DNA of 64,000 nt from the NCBI GenBank assembly GCA_028280485.1, contig JANQLS010000090.1, positions 1 to 64,000 on the forward strand, read 5' to 3'. A model generated the notes under the pieces. It had not been told where the DNA came from. It made no database searches and saw only the letters and a program-made list of their open reading frames with translations. Numbering within the stretch: the stretch's first letter is position 1; each line of letters opens with the position of its first letter. Source of the stretch: Planctomycetota bacterium (GTDB taxonomy: Bacteria; Planctomycetota; UBA8108; JACQVS01). Position numbers and translations under genes: made by a program. Of the stretch, positions 17,044 to 24,898 are shown piece by piece.

Positions 17044-18621
17044 ATGGCTTCTAATGATGTCTCCCGGCGAAGTTTTATCAGCAACTCCACGTTCACTGCT
17101 GCCGGAGTCGCAACGGGTTTATCTTACTACTTCTCTCGCGATAACACTCCTTATCCCGAGGCCGACACCGTAAAGGTGGGCTTCATCGGAATCGGCGCCC
17201 GGGGTGGCGCGCTCTTGAGAGCGATGTTGAGAGTTCCCTGCTCACAGGTCGTTCATATCTGCGATGTACGGGAGTCGATGCAGATCGAGAAGCAAAAGAA
17301 CGTTCAAGATTTCGCAAAGATCAATAAGCCCAATAACCGTCATATAGATCCCGCTTATCTTGAAAATAAGAATCTTCCTTTAAGAACGCCAAATTGGCGT
17401 GACGTGATCAACGATCCCAATGTGGATGCGGTTGTTATCGCAACGCCTCAATATTTACACGGCCCGATGGCGATCGCCGCTTTAGAGGCGGGTAAGTCGG
17501 TCTACTGTGAAAAAGCGATGGCTTACACTGTCGGCGAATGTAAAGACTTATTTCGCTTGGCCACCGAACGAAGAAAGACGCAAGTTTTTCAAGTTGGGCA
17601 TCAACGACACTATTCGAAGATGTACCGCAAGGTTAAAGAGATGGTCTTGGGTGGGCGAATCGGTAATGTCGTCGCCGCGAGAGCTCAGTGGAATCGTAAC
17701 GATGAAATTCGTCGTCCCTGTGAACGACCTGAATTAGAAAAGCTTATTAACTGGCGACTCTATAAAGAATTCAATGGTGGCTTGATGAGTGAGTTTGCGA
17801 GTCACCAAATCGATGTGATCAACATGTTGTTGGGAACGCATCCTGAATCCGTGTGTGGAATGGGTGGTCAAGATTATCCTCGTTATAAAGATGATCGTAC
17901 GACCACCGACAACGTTCACGTGATTTTAAATTACATGAACGATTGGAAGGAACACGTTAAAGACGCCAATGGAGAATGGCGCTTTGAAGCTAAAAAAGAT
18001 GCTCAAGGAAACACTACCAAGTTCCCTGCGCGATTTAGCTATATGTCGATCATGATGAACTCCTTACTAAGACCTTCAGAAATCATCTTCGGTGACGAAG
18101 GTTCCATCCAAATTACTTTGGGTGGAGGTGATTTTTGGAAAGAAGCGAAAGTTCTTAAGAAGCCTGACAAGATTGCTCAAGGAACCAACCCATTCGGTTC
18201 TCACCAAAAGAGTATCATGCTTTCAGGGAGTACGGTTGTCGGCGTAGGCAAAGGCTTGCCTCCAAGTGATGAAGCCATTGAAAATAAATATGATCGTACC
18301 GATTGGACTCAATTCATCGGTAAGATTCCAGGTGGTCACTCTCCCCAAGAAACACTCTTAGCCTTGAACAGTTTCTTAAACTGTATTCGACGAGCTAAGA
18401 AGGGATTGGATTACCACGTTTCGGCTAACGTTAAAGTCGGTCTTTGGGGAGCGATTCCTGATATCATGGCGAACATCGCAATGGAAGAAGGGCGCACTGT
18501 TAAATGGAGTGAGTTCTTTGATGAGAGCTGGGATAAAGAATGGGCTAAGTGGCCTGACCTATCGGTCGAGGAAACTGAAAAGCTGGAAGCAGCTCCTCCC
18601 AAGGATAAAAAGGTCACTTGA
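17044..18621 (+). CDS. Tat-exported Gfo/Idh/MocA family oxidoreductase
   Basis: 525 aa with a twin-arginine leader (SRRSFISNSTFTAAG). The Rossmann motif is VKVGFIGIGARGGALLRAML, followed by DAVVIATPQYLHGPMAIAAL and CEKAMAYTVGECKDL, where the family's EKP is EKA. The C-terminal domain with SEFASHQIDVINML is of the kind found in planctomycetal exported members. These enzymes use NAD(P) to oxidise or reduce sugars or their derivatives; the substrate is unknown. A strong AAAGGAGG precedes the ATG, and a strong terminator follows, so it is monocistronic. Confidence 0.88.
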   Translation: MASNDVSRRSFISNSTFTAAGVATGLSYYFSRDNTPYPEADTVKVGFIGIGARGGALLRAMLRVPCSQVVHICDVRESMQIEKQKNVQDFAKINKPNNRHIDPAYLENKNLPLRTPNWRDVINDPNVDAVVIATPQYLHGPMAIAALEAGKSVYCEKAMAYTVGECKDLFRLATERRKTQVFQVGHQRHYSKMYRKVKEMVLGGRIGNVVAARAQWNRNDEIRRPCERPELEKLINWRLYKEFNGGLMSEFASHQIDVINMLLGTHPESVCGMGGQDYPRYKDDRTTTDNVHVILNYMNDWKEHVKDANGEWRFEAKKDAQGNTTKFPARFSYMSIMMNSLLRPSEIIFGDEGSIQITLGGGDFWKEAKVLKKPDKIAQGTNPFGSHQKSIMLSGSTVVGVGKGLPPSDEAIENKYDRTDWTQFIGKIPGGHSPQETLLALNSFLNCIRRAKKGLDYHVSANVKVGLWGAIPDIMANIAMEEGRTVKWSEFFDESWDKEWAKWPDLSVEETEKLEAAPPKDKKVT

Positions 18622-18655
18622 TCGTTTAATCTAAAAAGTTCTAAGTATTGAATTT

Positions 18656-18698
18656 AAAAAAGCGGCGAGAATTCTTAAGAGTTCTCGCCGCTTTTTTT
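18656..18698. terminator. bidirectional intrinsic terminator
   Basis: A 10-bp G+C-rich stem (GCGGCGAGAA / TTCTCGCCGC) is flanked by A-run and T-run, so it can end both the oxidoreductase transcript and the converging thioredoxin-fold gene. Confidence 0.9.
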
Positions 18699-18723
18699 AT
18701 TTTGTGTCAGTGGTTAAAGAAGA

Positions 18724-19926
18724 TTAGTTGTCAGTAGCTTCTTCTTCAGCAGCTTCTTCTTCAGCTTCGTCGTTTTCTTCTTCTTCCTCAGCTTTTTCAT
18801 TTTCTTCTGCTTCTTCAGATTCTTCTTCTTTGGTTTCCTCAGTTTCTGTTTCGGCTTCTTCTTTAGCCTCTTCAGAGGATTCTTCTTTAGCATTTTCAGC
18901 GGCTTTAGTGCCGGTTGCTTTAATCACTGAAGAGAGAATCGTGTTAAAGAAGAGTTCATCGATTAAACCATTGTGCGTATAGAGAACCTTACCGTTTTTG
19001 TCGATGAAGAGGGTCGTTGGGAAGAAGGGGATCTCTAGGGGTTTAACGAAGCTTCGATCGACGATGCCATATTTCGTTTTTAGGCCGAGGTGTTTGACGT
19101 ATTCAGGGGTTTGCTTGATGCTTTCTTGGTCATCTTTGAAGTATTGGTAGAAGAGCGTTCTGACCGGAATGGTGCTTTCGCTTTTCTCTGCGACTTTATT
19201 GATGGTGTCGACGACTTCGGTCATGCCTTCGTGATGGATTCTGGTGATCACGAGTGCTACTGGGCGATCTTTCAGCTCATCGGGAGAGTATCCACCTTTG
19301 TCAGAGAGGCTTTTAGGTAGATTAGTAATGGTGTAGGCATCTTTATTGGCGAGGCTTTGCTTAAGCTTTTCTTCGATATCTTTGGCTTGTTGATCTCGGA
19401 ACTGCTTTTTGAGCTTGTTGACCCGTTCTAAGAACTCTTTTGACTGACGGATCTCAGTGGGAATCAGAGAGGCGAATTCAAAGGTGAAGGGATTCGACCA
19501 GCCTTCTTCTATAGCTTTGTCAAACCAATCCAAGCAGCCGTAATCTTTAGCCTCTTTAGCTCCCTCGAGGCCTTTAACGCCCAAGAGGCCTTTCATGACG
19601 GCCATGGCCCAGGCAGCGTATGCGCGTAAATCTTTATCATCGGCATGCTTGGAATTGTGATAGGCGGCCCATGCCACATCCCAGGCTCTAGGTAGTTTTG
19701 AATTCTGTAAGAGTCGGCGGATCTGGTTTTTAGATCGGCTTTTAGCCTGGATGCTTTTGCCTTTGTCAGGCGCTTTCTTTTTTGGGGCTTCTTTTTTGGC
19801 CTCTTTAGAATCTCCAGCGGTTTTTTTGGAGGCTTGATCCTTATTAGCGTCTTTGTCTTGAGCCAGCGCCCAAGAATTTGAAAGACTGACAGCTACGATC
19901 AATAAAAGACGTAAAAACATGGTCAT
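18724..19926 (-). CDS. secreted thioredoxin-fold protein with acidic tail
   Basis: 400 aa with a signal peptide (MFLRLLLIVAVSLSNSWALA). A Lys-rich linker, a helical middle and then a TlpA/thioredoxin-like domain: ALVITRIHHEGMTEVVDTIN, then PFFPTTLFIDKNGKVLYTHNG. The CxxC redox motif is absent, so it is unlikely to be a disulfide reductase in the usual way. The last 50 residues are almost only Glu, Ala, Thr and Lys (EEAKEEAETETEETKEEE). Function unknown. AAAGG precedes the ATG. It converges on the oxidoreductase gene. Confidence 0.6.
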   Translation of the reverse strand: MTMFLRLLLIVAVSLSNSWALAQDKDANKDQASKKTAGDSKEAKKEAPKKKAPDKGKSIQAKSRSKNQIRRLLQNSKLPRAWDVAWAAYHNSKHADDKDLRAYAAWAMAVMKGLLGVKGLEGAKEAKDYGCLDWFDKAIEEGWSNPFTFEFASLIPTEIRQSKEFLERVNKLKKQFRDQQAKDIEEKLKQSLANKDAYTITNLPKSLSDKGGYSPDELKDRPVALVITRIHHEGMTEVVDTINKVAEKSESTIPVRTLFYQYFKDDQESIKQTPEYVKHLGLKTKYGIVDRSFVKPLEIPFFPTTLFIDKNGKVLYTHNGLIDELFFNTILSSVIKATGTKAAENAKEESSEEAKEEAETETEETKEEESEEAEENEKAEEEEENDEAEEEAAEEEATDN

Positions 19927-20640
19927 ACTTAACCTTTTGATTTGCTCTCAATACGAGATTTGAGCTAAGGAGTGAAATAGTTCGGTGAATATTGAGGGGA
20001 GGTCTGATTCAGAGGCCCTTCATAGATTAACTATCTATTATAGCTTCAAGGAACACTCATCTAAAGCCTGCAAGGGGCCAGAATATCGCTATTTTTAAAA
20101 CATTTGACGCTCGGTCAAGCGCTTCATTCAAAGCCAGAATTTAATAAAAAAGGGCGAGATCGATTTGGGCGATTCCTCTCGATGGGAAGGCTCTCCACGT
20201 CCTTCCTGAGTTGATGCTTGCTTAGGGCCCAAAGGGCACTCTCTTGCAGAAATCAGAGTTCCTCACCCTGAGCTTGTTCCCTGCTATTCAATGATTAAAA
20301 CCTCCCTCACTTGTTCGGCTTTGAGCCAAGGTTAGGCCTGCAAAAAGATTAATTTATGTTCATTATCGCCCTTTTTAAGAGATTAATAAATGTGCATTGA
20401 CGCGATGGTCACCTTCTTCAGCAGTCCCATTCCGTTACCTGGTAGCGGTTCAGATCCAGCGATTTAAATTTTTAAGATTAATTAAATAAAAAAGATGTGA
20501 TTTTAATTGTGAACCCTGGGTTGGGGATGTGGAAGTTTTTTGGAGAGTGGCAAGGGGTGTGCTTTCATTGGGCGTGGGGTTATTAATTGTGTTATTTGCA
20601 CTGCACTTTATTTGTTCATTAGGATAAATCGGAGCTGATT
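19927..20640. promoter_or_regulatory. regulatory region upstream of glnK
   Basis: No gene is visible in this 714-nt gap. It contains an imperfect 23-nt direct repeat (GATTAATTTATGTTCATT at 20347, GATTAATAAATGTGCATT at 20381), a palindrome CCGTTACCTGGTAGCGG at 20432, an AT-rich TTAATTAA-like tract at 20470, a second-family palindrome GAACCCTGGGTTGGGG at 20511 and a candidate sigma-54 promoter at 20548. Confidence 0.6.
20548..20563 (+). promoter_or_regulatory. candidate sigma-54 (-24/-12) promoter for glnK-amt
   Basis: TGGCAAGGGGTGTGCT has GG and GC dinucleotides exactly 12 nt apart, as in the TGGCACG-N4-TTGCW consensus. It lies about 78 nt upstream of the glnK start. PII-Amt operons are often under sigma-54/NtrC nitrogen control, so the position is sensible. 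Confidence 0.6.
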
Positions 20641-20988
20641 ATGAAACTGATCACCGCCATTATTCAACCCGCTCGGTTGGAAGCTTTGAGGCAATCGCTT
20701 CAAGCAAATGGGATTTTTGGAATGACCGTCACTGATGCCCATGGTGTGGGACGTCAGCGCGGACACACTGAGGTATACCGCGGCCATGAATATGAAGTCA
20801 ATCTTGTCAAAAAGGTCAAGGTCGACATCGCCGTTGAAGATCACGACGTAGAGAAAGCGGTTGAGTACATCATTAAAGCGGCACGCTCTGGCATCGAAGG
20901 CAAGATCGGGGATGGAAAGATCTTTATCCTCCCGCTTGAAGATGTTGTCCGTATCCGGACGGGCGAAGTTGGGGCGGCTGCGGTTTAG
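20641..20988 (+). CDS. glnK: nitrogen regulatory PII protein (GlnK-like)
   Basis: 115 aa. PII signatures are clear: MKLITAIIQPARLEALRQSL, the T-loop GRQRGHTEVYRGHEYEVN with Tyr51 (the uridylylation site in proteobacteria), and the C-terminal VVRIRTGE. The B-loop reads ARSGIEGKIGDGKIF, about three residues longer than the usual ARTGKIGDGKIF. PII trimers sense 2-oxoglutarate and ATP/ADP and block the ammonium channel when nitrogen is plentiful. The adjacent Amt gene (38 nt downstream) makes that the likely partner. A candidate sigma-54 promoter lies upstream. Confidence 0.95.
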   Translation: MKLITAIIQPARLEALRQSLQANGIFGMTVTDAHGVGRQRGHTEVYRGHEYEVNLVKKVKVDIAVEDHDVEKAVEYIIKAARSGIEGKIGDGKIFILPLEDVVRIRTGEVGAAAV

Positions 20989-21050
20989 GGCAATTTAGTT
21001 AAAGAAATAAAAAATAGTCAATTCGCATGAGGAATGGAGTTCAAGCCATC

Positions 21051-22520
21051 ATGAAATTTTTTAAACTCAGTCAATTAGCATTGCTGTTAACGTTAGCGCT
21101 TCCTGCGCTACTTGGTGCTCAAGAAACAACTGAAGCAGCCCCTGAAGCTGCGGCTCTTGATGATGTGGATATCTTGTGGACCTGTATTGCGGCATTTTTA
21201 GTGTTCTTTATGCAGGCAGGATTTGCTTTCGTAGAAGGTGGATTCACTCGCGCTAAAAACCTTTGCAACATCTTGATGAAGAACGTAATGGACTTATCCG
21301 TTGGGTCTATTGCATTCTTTGCTATTGGTTTTGGATTGATGTTCGGTTTAGGAAATGAGTTCATAGGAACAAGCAGTTTCTTCTTCGATCCAACCATAGA
21401 ATCCATCGAAGTGCCTGTCGCAGAAGGTTCCTCTGAAACAAAACTGGTAACAGCCGCAGAAGCTGCTGGAAAGTCAGAAGGATTTGGATGGGCTTTTATT
21501 CTGTTCCAGACGGTATTCGCGGCTACAGCAGCCACGATTGTGTCTGGGGCAATGGCCGAACGAACAAAGTTCGTTGCTTACCTATGCTATTCAGCTGCAA
21601 TCTGTATTATCGTGTACCCCATTTTCGGCCACTGGGCATGGGGAAGCTTGTTTTTCGGGACTGAAAGTTCAGCGGCAGGCTGGTTAGAAGGTATGGGTTT
21701 CGCTGATTTTGCAGGTTCTACTGTCGTTCACTCCGTTGGGGGATGGGCTGCATTAGCCGGAGCGATCGTAATCGGTCCTCGCCTCGGAAAATATGTCAAT
21801 GGTAAAGCTCGACCCATTCCCGGTCACAACATGGCCATGGGAGCCTTAGGTGTCTTGGTTCTTTGGTTAGGTTGGTTCGGCTTCAATGCTGGAAGTACAA
21901 CTGCGATTAAAGGTGGTGATTTTGCTTCGATCGCATTTGTAACGAATCTCGCCGCAGCGGCTGGAGCAGTTGGTGCAATGATCACTTCATGGACTCTCTT
22001 CAAGAAGCCTGATATCTCGATGACCTTGAATGGTGCTCTCGCCGGTTTAGTCTCAATTACCGCTGGCTGTAATGCTATTGGAGCTGGTTGGTCATTGTTG
22101 GTTGGATTTCTTGGAGGAATCACAGTTGTCCTTTCCGTTCTTTTCATTGAGAAGCTCAAAATCGATGATCCCGTTGGTGCTATTTCCGTGCACGGAGTTT
22201 GTGGAGCATGGGGAACTCTCGCAGTAGGTCTCTTCGCTAAGGAAGTCGGTCTCTTTACTGGTGGTAGTGCCGCTCAACTGGGTACCCAAGCTATTGGAGT
22301 ACTCGTCGCCATGGGTTGGACCCTCGCCGTCTCCTTCCCAATCTTCCTTACTATTAAATACACCGTCGGTCTCAGAGTATCTGAAGAAGAAGAGCGTATC
22401 GGACTCGACCTCGTCGAACACGGTATGGCTGCCTATCACCCTAATGAAATGGGTTTAACTTCAGGTGTTGAGAGCCAAGATCCTGGCGTCATGGGTCAAC
22501 CGGTTCCCGCTAACAACTAA
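21051..22520 (+). CDS. amtB: ammonium transporter Amt
   Basis: The ORF opens at 21027 (497 aa); I prefer the Met at 21051, which starts a signal peptide (MKFFKLSQLALLLTLALP). Eleven hydrophobic helices follow. Family motifs include FVFFMQAGFAFVEGG-like sequence (LVFFMQAGFAFVEGG), GWAFILFQTVFAATAATIVSG, the DFAGSTVVHSVGG signature with pore His, and SVHGVCGAWGTLAVG with the second pore His. It conducts ammonium/ammonia into the cell and should be regulated by the upstream PII. A hairpin terminator follows the stop codon. Confidence 0.95.
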   Translation: MKFFKLSQLALLLTLALPALLGAQETTEAAPEAAALDDVDILWTCIAAFLVFFMQAGFAFVEGGFTRAKNLCNILMKNVMDLSVGSIAFFAIGFGLMFGLGNEFIGTSSFFFDPTIESIEVPVAEGSSETKLVTAAEAAGKSEGFGWAFILFQTVFAATAATIVSGAMAERTKFVAYLCYSAAICIIVYPIFGHWAWGSLFFGTESSAAGWLEGMGFADFAGSTVVHSVGGWAALAGAIVIGPRLGKYVNGKARPIPGHNMAMGALGVLVLWLGWFGFNAGSTTAIKGGDFASIAFVTNLAAAAGAVGAMITSWTLFKKPDISMTLNGALAGLVSITAGCNAIGAGWSLLVGFLGGITVVLSVLFIEKLKIDDPVGAISVHGVCGAWGTLAVGLFAKEVGLFTGGSAAQLGTQAIGVLVAMGWTLAVSFPIFLTIKYTVGLRVSEEEERIGLDLVEHGMAAYHPNEMGLTSGVESQDPGVMGQPVPANN

Positions 22521-22538
22521 TAAGTAGTAATCCCATTA

Positions 22539-22584
22539 GTGAGCTTCGAAGTTACCTCCCTACCAAACTTCGAAGCTCACTTTT
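22539..22584 (+). terminator. intrinsic terminator after amtB
   Basis: A 15-bp stem (GTGAGCTTCGAAGTT / AACTTCGAAGCTCAC) with a 12-nt loop is followed by TTTT, 18 nt after the amtB stop. Confidence 0.85.
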
Positions 22585-23285
22585 CATTCCTTCCTCTTTC
22601 ATTCTGAGCACTTACCGAAATCAAGCCTTGAGAAACGATCTAAGCTTAGACTGTTTCTTGTCTTACAGACCTCTTTTCTTGATGCGGGGCCCCCTTTTTA
22701 CATGTGTGGATGCGTGCTGATGAGGGGGCCCACTTTAAATCGAGATTAAGAAATCTTTACAAATATTGGGTCGAGCAAGGTATGTTGTTAGGCTTTCTAA
22801 CAGGGGCTTTAGGCGCTTATTGGATTCCCTAAGCCTTTTTGGTTTAAAGCTTAATGAGGTTTGGCTATAGGCCTGAACTGAGATTTCAGGAAGGTGGGGT
22901 TCGGTTAAGAGAGTGTTAAGGAGCCCATAAAAATAATCATAAAATCGTTAAGGCGCCATTTTCCAGTGCCGATAAGTGATCAGGAATCAAAAGTGCCCGT
23001 AATCTTTGTTCAAAGAGAACGAGATTTAGGCGCGAAGAGGTAAGCCTCTTCTGATTCTTGTGACTAAACAGGGAAAAGAGGTTTTAAGAACATGGGGTGA
23101 TTCGATTTTTCTAAATTGAATCTCGTCTTAAAACGCAAACGCTTCAGAACCTGGTCACCTGAAAAAGGTTTTCAGGATCCTCGAGAAGTTCTCGAGGGGG
23201 TTTATAAGAAGAGAGGCTCTTAGGATTTTCCTCTGTGAGAGGGGAAATGAGATCCTCATTTAGTCTGCATTCTTTCGGAGGAAGC
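22585..23285. other. gene-free stretch between amtB and the porin gene
   Basis: No gene is supported. The only structure noted is an inverted pair GGGCCCCC / GGGGGCCC at about 22687-22731 with a 30-nt spacer. I did not find a second sigma-54-like site here. Confidence 0.5.
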
Positions 23286-24605
23286 ATGCTTAGGATAGTG
23301 TCAACGACAAGGCGAAAGCTTCTATTGCAATCTTTCGCTCTAATCTTAGGGGCGGTTGTCGCTTGCCCGGGACTTTTTGCTGAAGATTCTGCTAAACAGC
23401 AAGAAACTTCACGAAATGGTTTAGATCTCAATGCCCTATCAAGCTTGGGATCATCACAAATGGGTGACCACCACGGTGGTGGAGGTCTTCTCAGCGGCTG
23501 GACAGTTGCCGGATTTATCGATACTGCATTTACATACAACTTCGATAATCCGCGCAGCAGAGAAAATAGGCTTAGAATTTTCGATACCCGTCATTCAAGC
23601 TTTGATCTTCATGCTGTGAGGATCGAACTTGCTAAAGGGGCTACCGCGGAAATGCCCGTTGGTGCAGAGTTCATTGTAACTGCAGGTCAAGACGCTGCAG
23701 GGATCCACTCCACTGGATTGAGCGATGGTGATATCGATATCACCTCCGCAAATATTCAGGTACTCATTCCTGGAGAAATCCCAGGAATTAGTGGTGGAAC
23801 CTTAAAGATTGGTAAATTTGAGACCACCATTGGTGGCGAGGTTATCAATAGTGCTGCTAACCCGAACTACTCGCGTTCAATCCTGTTCGGTAAAGCAATC
23901 CCATTCACCCATACCGGTATTCTTTTTAGTAATGAAGCTGCCGATGGTCTGGTTTCATACAATGCTGGTATTGTCAATGGTTGGGATAACACTGCTGACA
24001 ACAATAACAGTAAAAGCCTCATGGCTGGATTTGGTTTAGCTCCGTGTGAGGAGTTTAGCTTTGCATTGAATGGAATCATCGGTCCAGAAGAAGATGATGA
24101 TGAATCATCTTATAAAGCCGTATTAGATTTTACCGCAACCGCAAAAATTCCAGATGCTGGATTAGAAATCTCTTTAAACGCAGACATTGGAACTAATAGT
24201 GGTAACTCTACTATCGATCCCAATGGAGACACAGATTCTACCGCGATGACGGGAATGGGCGATGACTTCACCATTTTGTCATCTAAATGGTATGGCTTTG
24301 CTGCTATTGCGAATTTTAATTTAGCGACTCTGGGGACAGGTTGCCTGGATAACTGTTTCGTCGCTCTAAGAGGTGAAGTTTTCTGGGATCCAGATGGTAC
24401 CCAAGTCGGCTTGTCAACAGGCTCAGGGTTAGCTCAAAGGTATAGCGAAGTAACGCTAACTTTCGGCTGGAGACCTTACAGCAATCTTCTAACTCGTCTT
24501 GAGTTCCGACATGATGTTGCTGATGCTCAAGTCTTTGATGAAGGTAGTGGAAACATGTCCAATCATCAAAACACTATCGCAGTAAATACTGTACTCAGCT
24601 TCTGA
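23286..24605 (+). CDS. outer-membrane beta-barrel porin, BBP2/OmpL-like
   Basis: The ORF opens at 23235, but ATG at 23286 has a strong GGAGGAAGC in front and leads into a signal peptide (LLLQSFALILGAVVACPG), so it is preferred (439 aa). After a Gly/His-rich turn, alternating hydrophobic strands begin with LSGWTVAGFIDTAFTYNFDN and end with NTIAVNTVLSF, an aromatic C-terminal outer-membrane signature. PGISGGTLKIGKFETTIGGE is characteristic of the BBP2 (OmpL-like beta-barrel porin-2) family. Its position after PII-Amt suggests nutrient uptake across the outer membrane. A strong terminator follows. Confidence 0.8.
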   Translation: MLRIVSTTRRKLLLQSFALILGAVVACPGLFAEDSAKQQETSRNGLDLNALSSLGSSQMGDHHGGGGLLSGWTVAGFIDTAFTYNFDNPRSRENRLRIFDTRHSSFDLHAVRIELAKGATAEMPVGAEFIVTAGQDAAGIHSTGLSDGDIDITSANIQVLIPGEIPGISGGTLKIGKFETTIGGEVINSAANPNYSRSILFGKAIPFTHTGILFSNEAADGLVSYNAGIVNGWDNTADNNNSKSLMAGFGLAPCEEFSFALNGIIGPEEDDDESSYKAVLDFTATAKIPDAGLEISLNADIGTNSGNSTIDPNGDTDSTAMTGMGDDFTILSSKWYGFAAIANFNLATLGTGCLDNCFVALRGEVFWDPDGTQVGLSTGSGLAQRYSEVTLTFGWRPYSNLLTRLEFRHDVADAQVFDEGSGNMSNHQNTIAVNTVLSF

Positions 24606-24640
24606 TTTTTTAAAGAATCATTAACTGAACTTCGAAATCA

Positions 24641-24683
24641 AAACGCCCCACGAGAAGCTTTGCTTCGCGTGGGGCGTTTTTTT
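24641..24683 (+). terminator. intrinsic terminator after the porin gene
   Basis: ACGCCCCACG pairs with CGTGGGGCGT and is followed by a run of seven T. A second hairpin (CCCGC-tcc-GCGGG within ATCG/CGAT) with T-run follows near 24703-24728. Confidence 0.9.
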
Positions 24684-24898
24684 GTTGTCGGTGTTCAAAG
24701 TCATCGTCCCGCTCCGCGGGGCGATTTTTGCATTCACGAATAATAGTTAAACTCCAATATGATTTAAAAAGAGGTTCTGAGAGAGTTGTGAAATGACTAG
24801 CAACCGATGAGAGTATGAATATACTCGATCGAACCATTTTTGAATTTTCAGATAATTATCGTCGTGAGGGGCCGCCTCGCGGAGCGAGACGACTACTA

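Noticed and set aside
18728-18982. Ser-rich ORF MSVASSSAASSSA... on the plus strand
   Set aside because: Antisense shadow of the acidic tail of the thioredoxin-fold protein.
22687-22731. Terminator or riboswitch at the GGGCCCCC / GGGGGCCC pair
   Set aside because: The spacer is long, no T-run follows and no known riboswitch core is visible.
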